The notes: generated from the letters alone by a model not told the origin. Positions 8,873 to 17,300 are shown, counted from the first letter of the stretch. The stretch: 64,000 nucleotides of DNA from Pseudomonadota bacterium (GCA_023388175.1 JAEWGT010000011.1:124001-188000); one strand, 5' to 3'. Made by a program: numbers and translations.

Positions 8873-8947
8873 GGCAGAGACAGATGCGCCCACCTGCCAT
8901 TTCCCGCTACGTCTGCTTCGGCATGGGGTCATGCCGCCGAAGCGGGC

Positions 8948-8998
8948 ATGATGAAAAAGCGGTCATATTTTGCGTTTTTTGTGCAGATTTCATCTTGA
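8948..8998 (+). CDS. Putative leader peptide ahead of the ABC exporter
   Basis: A 15- or 16-codon ORF starts at the tandem ATGATG at 8948-8953 and encodes MKKRSYFAFFVQISS, ending in TGA at 8996-8998. It lies directly in front of a terminator-like hairpin and 43 bases before the start of a two-gene ABC exporter. Basic KKR residues near the N terminus and an aromatic core are compatible with a ribosome-stalling leader. The ribosome-binding site (aagcggg) is mediocre and the AT-rich stretch could instead simply be a promoter, so translation is unproven. Confidence 0.35.
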   Translation: MMKKRSYFAFFVQISS

Positions 8999-9000
8999 AT

Positions 9001-9020
9001 GGCAGACGCAATCTGCCTTT
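9001..9020 (+). terminator. Terminator-like hairpin or operator before the ABC exporter
   Basis: GGCAGA-CGCAA-TCTGCC is a perfect six-pair stem-loop followed by TTTTAT, the form of a short intrinsic terminator. It sits between a short ORF and the exporter genes. A second GCAGATT at 8983-8989 can also pair with the 3' arm (AATCTGC), giving alternative folds. As DNA, the 17-base palindrome could equally be an operator for a TetR- or MarR-type repressor. Confidence 0.5.
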
Positions 9021-9040
9021 TATAGACAGGCGAGTTTGAT

Positions 9041-10957
9041 TTGCCCGATCGATGGTCTCTGACCGCCTACCTCCCCTCGGGCTCCCATTTTGATGTCTGG
9101 ATTGCTCCCTTGATTACCCTCAAGGCTGGCCGCGACCGTTCGCGCGGCGATGCTCGGGCCCATCTTGCTGCCGCCCATGCCGGCAAGGGCCAAAACCCGC
9201 TTTTGCGGATTTCCCTGTTCTCCCTGCGCCATTACTGGCAGGCCGGTCTGGCCATTGGCGCCACCATCATCGCGGCCGTGTTGCAGCTGTCCATTCCCCG
9301 GCTGCTCGGCCGGGCCGTCGACGAGGCGCACAATGTCCTGAGCACCGCCGCCGAAGGCGCGCAACAGGCACTGCTCTGGACCGCCCTGACGCTGCTCTGC
9401 GTGTCGGTCGCGCGCGGCATCTTCACGCTGCTGCAAAACTATTTTTCGGAAAGCGTGGGCCATCACGTCGGCTACGAATTGCGTCTGGCCTTCTACGACA
9501 AGGTGCAGAAACTCTCCTATTCCTATCACGACCGCGTCCATTCCGGCGATCTCATCACCCTGGGCCTGCTGGATCTTGATGGGTTGCGCATCTTCTTCTC
9601 TACCGGCTTCGTGCGCACCATTCTCCTGGCCGTGCTGATCGGCGTCGGCGCCTATATGCTGCTTACCACCGATGTCGTGCTCGGCCTTCTCGCGCTCAGC
9701 TTCGTCCCCTTCGTGGCCTGGCGCTCATCTTCCGCGCAACTGACGCTGCGCAAGACCTGGCTCGTGCTTCAGGAGCGGCTGTCGGTCCTCACCCGCGTCA
9801 TGGAGGAAAATCTCGGCGGCATTCGCGTCGTTCGCGCCTTTTCCGGCCAGAAGTTCGAAATGTCCAAATTCGAAAAGGCGTCCGAATCCGCGCTGGAACT
9901 GGCCCATCAGCGGGTGCAGGTGCGTGTCAACAATACCTCGATCATGACCTTTTCCTTCTTCATCGCCATGGGCCTCGTGCTCTGGGTCGGCGGCAACAAG
10001 GTCATTGCCGGGGAGATGAGCGTCGGCACGCTCGCTTCCTTCCTCACCTTCATGACCATCCTGCAAATGCCGGTGCGTCAGCTTGGCCTCATGGTCAATT
10101 CCTTCGCCCGTGCCTCCACCTGCGGCGACCGCTTCTATGGCTTCCTCGACGCGCCGGTCGAAATCGAGGACAAACCCGGCGCGGCCCCGCTCACCGTAAC
10201 CGCTGGGACATTGCGCTTCGAGGACGTTCATTTCACCTATCCAGGAGCCTCCCATTCGACTCTAAATGGCATCAGCTTCGAGGGCCGCGTCGGCCAGACC
10301 ATCGGCATTGTCGGCGCGCCCGGCAGCGGCAAATCCACGCTCGCTCACCTCATTCCCCGCTTCTACGATGTCACCTCCGGCCGCATTACACTCGATGGGC
10401 AGGACGTGCGCGACGTGACCCTGCAGAGCCTGCGCCGCTCGGTTGCCGTGGTGCAGCAGGACAGCTTTCTGTTCACCACCACCATCGAGAACAACATCGC
10501 CTATGGCGATCCGTGGGCCAAGGAAACCAAGATCGAACGCGCCGCCGAAAGCGCCCAATTGCATAATTACATCATGGGACTGCCCGGCGATTACGACACG
10601 GTCGTCGGCGAGCGCGGCGTGTCTCTGTCCGGCGGCCAGCGCCAGCGCCTCGCCATCGCACGGTCATTGGTGCTCAAGCCCGCAGTGATGATCTTCGACG
10701 ATTCCACCGCCGCCATCGATGCCGGCACCGAACACCGCATCCGCTCCGCCATCCGCCGCTATGCCAAGGACCGGATCACCATCATTATCGCCCACCGCCT
10801 GTCTTCTCTCATGCACGCCGATCTCATTCTTTTCCTCGAAGATGGCCGTATCACCGAGCGCGGCACCCATGCCGAACTGCTCGAACAAAACGGCCGCTAT
10901 CGTGCTCTGTACGATCTGCAAACCCGGCCCGGCGATGATCTGGAGGCCGCAGAATGA
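9041..10957 (+). CDS. ABC exporter half-transporter with degenerate catalytic site
   Basis: This 638-residue fusion of a six-helix membrane domain and an ATPase resembles MdlA- and BmrC-like multidrug or lipid exporters. The membrane domain spans about residues 55-340. The ATPase has Walker A GAPGSGKST near 424, signature LSGGQRQR near 528 and H-loop IIIAHRLSSL. The Walker B segment reads MIFDDSTAAID, so the catalytic Glu is an Asp, the usual mark of the degenerate subunit of a heterodimeric exporter. The start is a TTG at 9041 with AGGCGAG six bases upstream; no Met codon fits better. Its end overlaps the next gene by four bases (ATGA). Confidence 0.9.
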   Translation: MPDRWSLTAYLPSGSHFDVWIAPLITLKAGRDRSRGDARAHLAAAHAGKGQNPLLRISLFSLRHYWQAGLAIGATIIAAVLQLSIPRLLGRAVDEAHNVLSTAAEGAQQALLWTALTLLCVSVARGIFTLLQNYFSESVGHHVGYELRLAFYDKVQKLSYSYHDRVHSGDLITLGLLDLDGLRIFFSTGFVRTILLAVLIGVGAYMLLTTDVVLGLLALSFVPFVAWRSSSAQLTLRKTWLVLQERLSVLTRVMEENLGGIRVVRAFSGQKFEMSKFEKASESALELAHQRVQVRVNNTSIMTFSFFIAMGLVLWVGGNKVIAGEMSVGTLASFLTFMTILQMPVRQLGLMVNSFARASTCGDRFYGFLDAPVEIEDKPGAAPLTVTAGTLRFEDVHFTYPGASHSTLNGISFEGRVGQTIGIVGAPGSGKSTLAHLIPRFYDVTSGRITLDGQDVRDVTLQSLRRSVAVVQQDSFLFTTTIENNIAYGDPWAKETKIERAAESAQLHNYIMGLPGDYDTVVGERGVSLSGGQRQRLAIARSLVLKPAVMIFDDSTAAIDAGTEHRIRSAIRRYAKDRITIIIAHRLSSLMHADLILFLEDGRITERGTHAELLEQNGRYRALYDLQTRPGDDLEAAE

Positions 10958-12852
10958 CCCTGCTCGATGATGAAGACCGCGAAACCGCAACCTTTCCCGG
11001 CCAGCGCCCGCCCCGCGCTTCGGTGGGCAGCCACAAGATCGAGGAAGAGGTGTTCGGCAAGGCCTATGATCCGCAGACCGTGCGGCGCATCTGGGCCTAT
11101 GTGCACCCCTATCGTTTCAAGATTTATCTGTCGGTGGCCGCAGTACTGGTCTTTACCGTCACCCAACTGGCCATCCCGCTCATCATCGGCAATGCCATCG
11201 ACACCGCCCTCGTGGCGGGCGGCAATGCCGATGGACTGCTCTGGGCGATTCTCGCCTTTGCCATAGCAATCCTCTTCAATTTCGCCGCCTCCTGGGTGCA
11301 GGAAACCCAGGTGGGGCAGGTGGCCGAAAACGTCCTGTTCGACATGCGCCGCGCCATGTTCGCCCAGCTCCAGCGCGTGTCACTCTCCTATATGGACAAA
11401 ACCGAGGTGGGGCGCCTCATGAGCCGCCTCCAGGGCGACGTCAATTCCATGCAGGAGTTTCTCGAAACCTCGGTCATTTCGGTCGGCGACATCGTGCTTC
11501 TTTTCGGCATTGTCGTGGTGCTGCTCAGCCTTGATCCATTTCTGGGCCTGCTCACCATGGCCACAATGCCGATCCTCTTCATCGTGCGCATCTTCTGGCT
11601 GCCGCCGGCCAAGCGCGCTTTCTGGGCGGCGCATGAAACCAATTCGCTCACCAATGGCGCCATGGCCGAGGGCATCAATGGCGTCCGCACGGTGCAGAAT
11701 CTCGACCGTCAGAAGGTCAATTTCGACCTTTACGACGACAAGGCCTATCACAACCTGCGTACCCAGCTGACGGGCAGCAAATATGCCCAGGTCATGGTGC
11801 CCATCGTCGATTCCCTCACTGGCATTTCCATGGCCACTGTCGTGCTGGTTGGCGGTGCCATGGTGCTCAACGGCTCCTTGCAGGTCGGCGTCATCGTCGC
11901 CTTCCTGTTCTATATCCAGCGTTTTTTCGATCCGATCCGATCGCTCACCATGCAATATTCCATCATGCAGCGCGCCATGACCTCGGGCCGCCGCATCACC
12001 GAAGTGCTGGATCTGCCGGTGGTCATCGACGACAAGCCGGACGCCGTGGTGCTCGACAAGGATATGGATGGCTCGGTCGCTTTCCACGACGTGGTCTTCG
12101 GTTACGATCCCAAGCGCCCGGTGCTGAAGAACGTCTCCTTCCGTGTCAATCCGGGTGAAACCGTCGCTCTTGTCGGGCCCACCGGCTCAGGCAAGACCAG
12201 CGCCATGGCCCTGGTCCATCGCTTCTATGAAGTGCAGGGCGGCGCTGTGCTGGTCGGCGGGCACGATGTGCGCAATGTCACACAGGAAAGCCTCGGCGAA
12301 CAGGTCGCCATGGTGCTTCAGGAGCCGTTCCTCTTCACCGGCACCATCTTCGACAATATTCGCTACAACAAGGCGTCCGCCACGCGCGACGATGTCATTG
12401 CCGCCGCCAAGGCCGTCGGCGCGCATGACTTCATTTCCCGCTTCGCCAATGGCTACGACACCATGCTTGAACAGCGCGGCTCCAACCTGTCCCTGGGCCA
12501 GCGCCAGCTGCTCAGCTTCGCCCGCGCCCTCGTCGCCGATGCCAAGATCCTCGTCCTCGATGAAGCCACGGCCAACATCGACAGCTACACAGAGCGACAA
12601 ATCCAGAAAGCCCTTGAAGTCCTGCTTGAAGGCCGCACCGGCATGGTGATCGCCCACCGCCTCGCCACCATTCGCGGCGCCGATCGCATCATCGTCCTGC
12701 AGAATGGCGAACTGATCGAACAGGGCAATCACGACGAGCTCATGGAACTGGGCGGCCTCTATTCCCGCCTCTACAACATGAACTATGCCAGCTTCGACGA
12801 CATCCCCGATGACCTTGTGGCCCAGGCCAATGCGAAGGCGGCAAGCACGTAG
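10954..12852 (+). CDS. ABC exporter half-transporter with intact catalytic Glu
   Basis: This is the 632-residue partner of the previous half-transporter. A soluble N-terminal stretch of about 45 residues precedes six membrane helices, then an ATPase with Walker A GPTGSGKTS near 408, Walker B LVLDEATANID near 535 (catalytic Glu present) and H-loop MVIAHRLATI. The signature motif is LSLGQRQL rather than LSGGQ. This altered signature would face the Asp-containing Walker B of the partner, so the two deviations fall in the same composite nucleotide site, as in BmrCD and TM287/288. The substrate is unknown; drugs, lipids or peptides are all possible. Confidence 0.92.
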   Translation: MTLLDDEDRETATFPGQRPPRASVGSHKIEEEVFGKAYDPQTVRRIWAYVHPYRFKIYLSVAAVLVFTVTQLAIPLIIGNAIDTALVAGGNADGLLWAILAFAIAILFNFAASWVQETQVGQVAENVLFDMRRAMFAQLQRVSLSYMDKTEVGRLMSRLQGDVNSMQEFLETSVISVGDIVLLFGIVVVLLSLDPFLGLLTMATMPILFIVRIFWLPPAKRAFWAAHETNSLTNGAMAEGINGVRTVQNLDRQKVNFDLYDDKAYHNLRTQLTGSKYAQVMVPIVDSLTGISMATVVLVGGAMVLNGSLQVGVIVAFLFYIQRFFDPIRSLTMQYSIMQRAMTSGRRITEVLDLPVVIDDKPDAVVLDKDMDGSVAFHDVVFGYDPKRPVLKNVSFRVNPGETVALVGPTGSGKTSAMALVHRFYEVQGGAVLVGGHDVRNVTQESLGEQVAMVLQEPFLFTGTIFDNIRYNKASATRDDVIAAAKAVGAHDFISRFANGYDTMLEQRGSNLSLGQRQLLSFARALVADAKILVLDEATANIDSYTERQIQKALEVLLEGRTGMVIAHRLATIRGADRIIVLQNGELIEQGNHDELMELGGLYSRLYNMNYASFDDIPDDLVAQANAKAAST

Positions 12853-13037
12853 AGCGTTTCAACTTCAATCTGAAGCGCCGATCTCCCCCGTCGTCACCAC
12901 CGGGCTTGTCCCGGTGGTCCATGCCTCCAGAGAGGGATTGCCGGGACGAGCCCGGCAATGACGAGGGCAGGGATGAGCTTCCGTATAAAGGCAAACCGCG
13001 CTCGCAAACTGCGCCAGCTCCGCGGCTCTATCGCCCC

Positions 13038-13271
13038 CTCCCCCTTGAGGGGGAGTGTTTACTTTGGACGTTCGGCTCTTTCGCTTCCCCCCTTGAGGGG
13101 AGGGCCGGGGTGGGGGTGCTGCGGGTTCAGCACACCACAATGTTCATACAGCTTCCGGATAGTTCAGCACCCCCACCCTAAATCCCTCCCCTCAAGGGGG
13201 AGGGAGGCGCAGGAGCAGCTAAATTGGAGCGTCAATGCGTCCGTTGTAAACACTCCCCCTGATAGGGGGAG
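13038..13271. repeat. Compound palindromic repeat cluster (REP/BIME-like)
   Basis: The gap between the ABC exporter and the DUF1624 gene holds at least four GC-rich hairpins at about 13038-13055, 13085-13102, 13183-13205 and 13253-13271, each of the type CTCCCC-TTGA-GGGGAG. Between them, longer arms are also inverted: GGGGGAGTGTTTAC at 13049-13062 matches GTAAACACTCCCCC near 13246-13259, and GGGGTGGGGGTGCTG is mirrored by CAGCACCCCCACCC. The arrangement is a nested head-to-head mosaic. Nothing protein-coding is convincing in 12853-13300. Confidence 0.85.
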
Positions 13272-13300
13272 GGCCGGGGAGGGGGGTGCTGCAGTTCAGG

Positions 13301-14362
13301 CTATTGCACCTGTCCTGCCGCATCTGTTTCCACTTCCAGCTCCGGATAAATCAACACCGAACATTGCCGATTGTTCGCATCGAGCTTGGCCTGGTCCTCC
13401 GCCGAAACCAGCCCGGAATAAACCGGCTCCCAGAGGTCGTCGCGGTTGACTCCATCCAGCCCGCATTGGCAATAGGTGGCGCAGAGCGCCGCCGTGGTGC
13501 CTGTCGCCTCGCAGCTCACCTGGCAGGAATTTAAGAACTCGATTTCCCGCCCCGCCGTCTGCGCACCCGTCGCCATCGACAACGGCGCGATCACCGCCAG
13601 CAGCAGCGGCTGGTGCACCAGATAGATCACCAGGCTCCACCGTCCCATCCAGCCCAGTATCCGCGCCAGCCGATTGCGCGGCTGCACCCCCGCCATGGCC
13701 GTTTCAACCCGTGATCCCCGCAACAGCCTCGTGACGGCGATGCCGCCCAGCACCACGCCCAGCCAGGGGAACACCGGCACAAGGTCATTGGTCAGCGGCG
13801 GCACTTCCCAGAACCCGATCCAGGACAAGGCCACCGCATTGAACATTGCATCCCGATACGCGAAGTGCAGGCCGATCACCGCCGCACCCACCAATGCCGT
13901 CAGCCAGATCGGCGTGAACAGGAACGGCAGGGCCAGGAGGCTGAACAGCGCAATGGCATGCAGCACGCCGAAATAGACAAAGCTTTCGGGGAACATGATC
14001 CATGTCCCCAGCGTGATCAGCAGCGCGCCCCCCGCCACGAAAAGCGTCCGCCGCCAGAAACTGGTCCAGCGCACGCCATCCCCATGCCCCAGCACCAGCC
14101 CGACGCCGACAAGGAACATGAACGAGAAGAGGATCGAGCGGGCGAAGAACACCCAGCCGGGATCGTAACCCACATCGACGGGGATGAACCCGTAATAGGA
14201 CAGGTCCCAGCTGAGGTGATAGATCACCATCGCCACGATGGCGACACCGCGGGCAATATCGATCACGGGAAGGCGGGGGCGTTTGCCACCGCGCAGCGGT
14301 ACCTCTCCCTCGGGGGGAGAGGTCGGCCGAAGGCCGGGTGAGGGGGCCTTCGACTGGTCCAT
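13301..14362 (-). CDS. DUF1624-family membrane protein with Cys-rich C terminus
   Basis: This 353-residue polytopic protein contains the family motif VIDIARGVAIVAMVIYHLSWDL and related helices, typical of DUF1624 proteins related to heparan-alpha-glucosaminide acetyltransferases and other acyltransferase-3-like enzymes. After the last helix (SLVIYLVHQPLLLAV) comes a soluble tail with five clustered cysteines spaced C-x3-C-x9-C-x3-C-x-C and a further Cys. The start at ATG 14362 follows GAGGG of the overlapping recQ end with eight-base spacing. Residues 6-24 or so are encoded by a REP-like palindrome lying in frame. A GTG at the first conserved residues is an alternative start, but it has no ribosome site. 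Confidence 0.85.
   Translation of the reverse strand: MDQSKAPSPGLRPTSPPEGEVPLRGGKRPRLPVIDIARGVAIVAMVIYHLSWDLSYYGFIPVDVGYDPGWVFFARSILFSFMFLVGVGLVLGHGDGVRWTSFWRRTLFVAGGALLITLGTWIMFPESFVYFGVLHAIALFSLLALPFLFTPIWLTALVGAAVIGLHFAYRDAMFNAVALSWIGFWEVPPLTNDLVPVFPWLGVVLGGIAVTRLLRGSRVETAMAGVQPRNRLARILGWMGRWSLVIYLVHQPLLLAVIAPLSMATGAQTAGREIEFLNSCQVSCEATGTTAALCATYCQCGLDGVNRDDLWEPVYSGLVSAEDQAKLDANNRQCSVLIYPELEVETDAAGQVQ
14301..14346. repeat. RIME/REP-like palindrome inside the DUF1624 coding region
   Basis: The unit consists of CCTCTCCC-TCGGG-GGGAGAGG, then CGGCC-GAA-GGCCG and GGTGAGGGGG. The same two-hairpin layout is found in intergenic positions elsewhere in this window (20850, 51034, 58311). Here it lies just after a well-supported start codon and is read in frame, giving Pro/Gly/Arg-rich residues before the first conserved helix. 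Confidence 0.8.
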
Positions 14363-14366
14363 GATC

Positions 14367-16214
14367 CTATCCCTCGAAATTGGCGACCACCGCGAGGAAA
14401 TCCTCGCCATAGCGGTCGAGCTTGCCCTGGCCGACGCCGGGCAGGTTCAGCATGTCATGCGGATGGCTCGGGCGCGCCAGCGCCATGGCCCGCAATGTGG
14501 CATCGTGGAAAATCACATAGGGCGGCACGCCCTGCGCCTTGGCCATGCGCAGCCGCGCCTCGCGCAGCGCGTCGAAAAGTGGCTTGGCATGCTCGGGAAC
14601 ATCCACGGTTCTCGCCAGCGAACGACGCACCTCTAGCGATTTCTTCGGACGGTCCTTCCTGAGGATAACAGTCTGCTCACGTTTGAACACGGGATGCGCA
14701 CTCGCGGCTAACGCGAGGGCACCGTGATTGGCATGATCGACCAGGATCAGCCCCATCGCCGTCAACTGCCGCAGCACCGACTGCCACGCCTTGGCATCGA
14801 GCTCCTTGCCCTGCCCGAAAACCTTCTGGTGCTGGTGGCCAAACCGTTGAACTTTCTCGGTTTCCTTACCCACCAGCACGTCGATCACATGCGCCGCGCC
14901 GAAGCGCTGGCCGGTCCGGTAGATCGCCGCCAGCGCCTTGATCGCCGCTTCCGTGCCATCCCAGCTCTCAACGGGCGACCGGCACGTATCGCAATTGCCG
15001 CAAGGCCGCGGATAGGTCTCGCCAAAATGGCTGAGAATGGCTTGGCGGCGGCAGGATGCGGTCTCGCACACCCCCAGTAAGGCATTGAGTTTGCTATGTT
15101 CCAGGCGCTTGACTTCGTCGGGCGCATTGCCCTCGTCGATCATGCGGCGCCGCTGCACCACATCGGTCATGCCATAGCTCATCCAGGCATCTGCCGGCTG
15201 CCCGTCACGCCCCGCGCGACCGGTCTCTTGGTAGTAAGCCTCGATGGATGCTGGCAAATCCATATGCGCCACATAGCGCACATCCGGCTTGTCGATCCCC
15301 ATGCCGAAGGCCACCGTGGCCACAAGGCACAGCCCTTCTTCCTTGAGAAAAGCATCCTGATTGGCAGAGCGCATCTGGGCGCTCATGCCCGCGTGATAGG
15401 GCAAGGCCTTGATTCCCTTGCCATTCAGCCAGTCGGAAACGTCCTCCACCTTGGCCCGGCTCAGGCAATAGACAATCCCGCTCTCGCCCTTGTGGCTGCC
15501 GAGAAAGTCCAGCAACTGCTCGCGCGGCTTGTCCCGCTCGACGATGGAATAGGAGATGTTCGGCCGGTCGAAACTGGTGGTGAAGACCTCTGCCTGCTCC
15601 AGCCCCAGCCGCTCGATAATGTCTTCGCGTGTCGTCGGGTCTGCAGTCGCCGTCAGCGCAATGCGCGGCACGCCGGGAAAAAGCTCAACCAGATGAATGA
15701 GTTCGCGATATTCCGGCCGGAAATCGTGTCCCCACTGGGAAACGCAATGCGCCTCGTCGATGGCGAAGAGCGCGATTTCGCACCCGCCCAGCATATTGGC
15801 AAAACCCGGTGTCGCCACCCGCTCGGGCGCGACATAGAGCAGGTCAAGTTCGCCCCGCCGCAATTGTCGCCGCACGTCGGCCGCTTCCTCCTGCGTCAGC
15901 GATGAATTGAGCGCCGCCGCCGCGACACCGGCCTGTTTCAGCGCCTCTACCTGATCCCGCATCAGTGCGATCAGTGGCGAGACGACAATGCCGACCCCGG
16001 GCCTGCAGATCGCCGGGATCTGGAAACACATGGATTTGCCGGCGCCAGTGGGGAACAGTACCACCGCATCGCCGCCGCCTGCCACATGGTCCACAACATC
16101 GGCCTGCTGCCCGCGAAACTGGCGATGTCCGAAAATATCACGCAGAACGGCCAGCGGCTCCGGCCGTTGGTGGCGTTGGGGCGAGAACAGGTCGTGAGAC
16201 TCAAGGGCTTCCAC
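14367..16214 (-). CDS. recQ: ATP-dependent DNA helicase RecQ
   Basis: The 615-residue RecQ helicase unwinds DNA 3' to 5' in recombination and fork repair. The first RecA-like domain has Walker A TGAGKS near residues 56-61 and the DEAH box in IDEAHCVSQWGHDFRPEY. The second domain carries the arginine-finger segment QETGRAGRDG. A zinc-binding RQC region follows with cysteines in CETASCRRQ and CGNCDTC, and the end is an HRDC domain (LFDALREARLRMAKAQGVPPYVIF). All modules of a full-length bacterial RecQ are present. The DUF1624 gene starts five bases beyond its stop and uses its last codons as a ribosome site. Confidence 0.96.
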   Translation of the reverse strand: MEALESHDLFSPQRHQRPEPLAVLRDIFGHRQFRGQQADVVDHVAGGGDAVVLFPTGAGKSMCFQIPAICRPGVGIVVSPLIALMRDQVEALKQAGVAAAALNSSLTQEEAADVRRQLRRGELDLLYVAPERVATPGFANMLGGCEIALFAIDEAHCVSQWGHDFRPEYRELIHLVELFPGVPRIALTATADPTTREDIIERLGLEQAEVFTTSFDRPNISYSIVERDKPREQLLDFLGSHKGESGIVYCLSRAKVEDVSDWLNGKGIKALPYHAGMSAQMRSANQDAFLKEEGLCLVATVAFGMGIDKPDVRYVAHMDLPASIEAYYQETGRAGRDGQPADAWMSYGMTDVVQRRRMIDEGNAPDEVKRLEHSKLNALLGVCETASCRRQAILSHFGETYPRPCGNCDTCRSPVESWDGTEAAIKALAAIYRTGQRFGAAHVIDVLVGKETEKVQRFGHQHQKVFGQGKELDAKAWQSVLRQLTAMGLILVDHANHGALALAASAHPVFKREQTVILRKDRPKKSLEVRRSLARTVDVPEHAKPLFDALREARLRMAKAQGVPPYVIFHDATLRAMALARPSHPHDMLNLPGVGQGKLDRYGEDFLAVVANFEG

Positions 16215-16282
16215 ATGCCTCTTGAATCATGGGCAATTCGACAAGGCAACCGGCTGACGCGGCTTTGCGCAATTCGTGTGCG

Positions 16283-17179
16283 CTAGACGCTTTCGACCGG
16301 CTCGATCCGCTGCTGGATATAGTCCTCGATCTTATGTGCGAGGATGCGCTTGAAACGGTCTTTCTCGGCCTCTGCATGGGTGACGATCTCGCGCACCCGC
16401 CAGAATTCCATGGCACCGAAATTGGCCACATGGGGCCGTATATAGATATCGGGCGGATAGGCCGCCATCATATGGGCCGTCAGCGAATGCATCATGATCT
16501 GCGCCGACCCGAACCAGATATCGAGCGCCTTGTGATCGGTCTTGGTCAGCGCGATCGAGGGGTCGCCGACCACGTCGATGCCAATGAGGAAATCAGTGTC
16601 AATATCGGCCTGATCGAGCGGGAGCGGATTGACCACGCCGCCATCGACCAGAATGTGGTTGTTGTAAACCACGGGTTTGAACAGGCTCGGAATGGCGATC
16701 GAGCCGGCAATGGCAGGGCGCAGCAGGCCGGAATTGAACACGACCTGATGCCAGGACTGAAAATCCGTCGCCACGACATGCAGCGGTATCTTGAGGTCCT
16801 TGAACTCCTCGGGAAAGGAGGGCGGCGTGAAGGCGTCGACAATGCTCGCGGCATCGAGCTGCATCGAAATGCCATTCTTGAGCAGGCCGCCAATCCCGCG
16901 CACTTGCGTTGCCCAGAGCTTGCCAGCGATGATACGCAGCGTGCCCAGCACCTCGAAGCTGTGCTCGCGCAATTCCTTGCCACTCATGCCCGCAGCCCAA
17001 CCCGCACCGATAAGGGCGCCAATCGAGGTGCCTGAAATGACGGATGGCTTGAGGCCGAGTTCGTCCATGGCCTCGATATAAGGAATATGGGTCAGCCCGC
17101 GCGCCGACCCGCCGCCGAGTGCAACGCCAATACGTGGTCCGCTGATCGTACTCACTTGCTCACGCTCCGCACCCCTCAT
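16283..17179 (-). CDS. Patatin-like phospholipase
   Basis: This patatin-family serine lipase of about 298 residues has the oxyanion loop ALGGGSARGLTH, the nucleophile elbow GTSIG and the catalytic Asp in VDGGVVNPLP, a complete Ser-Asp dyad. No signal peptide is seen, so a cytosolic or membrane-associated phospholipase or lysophospholipase is likely. The frame stays open to 17392, which would overlap purD by 92 bases. I prefer ATG 17179, preceded by GGAAAAG. An intermediate TTG start is also possible, so the N terminus is uncertain by up to 71 residues. Confidence 0.85.
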   Translation of the reverse strand: MRGAEREQVSTISGPRIGVALGGGSARGLTHIPYIEAMDELGLKPSVISGTSIGALIGAGWAAGMSGKELREHSFEVLGTLRIIAGKLWATQVRGIGGLLKNGISMQLDAASIVDAFTPPSFPEEFKDLKIPLHVVATDFQSWHQVVFNSGLLRPAIAGSIAIPSLFKPVVYNNHILVDGGVVNPLPLDQADIDTDFLIGIDVVGDPSIALTKTDHKALDIWFGSAQIMMHSLTAHMMAAYPPDIYIRPHVANFGAMEFWRVREIVTHAEAEKDRFKRILAHKIEDYIQQRIEPVESV

Positions 17180-17300
17180 GCGCAGCTTTTCCGCCAGGGC
17201 AAGGCCCCGCTTCTGCAAGGGCGTCAGCGGGCGTTGCGGCGGCGCCGCATCAAAGACGGTTCTGAGGGAGGAGCCTAACCCGGCAAGATTGAGGAAAGGT

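Noticed and set aside
13038..13271. CRISPR array
   Set aside because: The repeats are palindromic, unequal in spacing and inverted in pairs; there are no uniform spacers and no cas genes.
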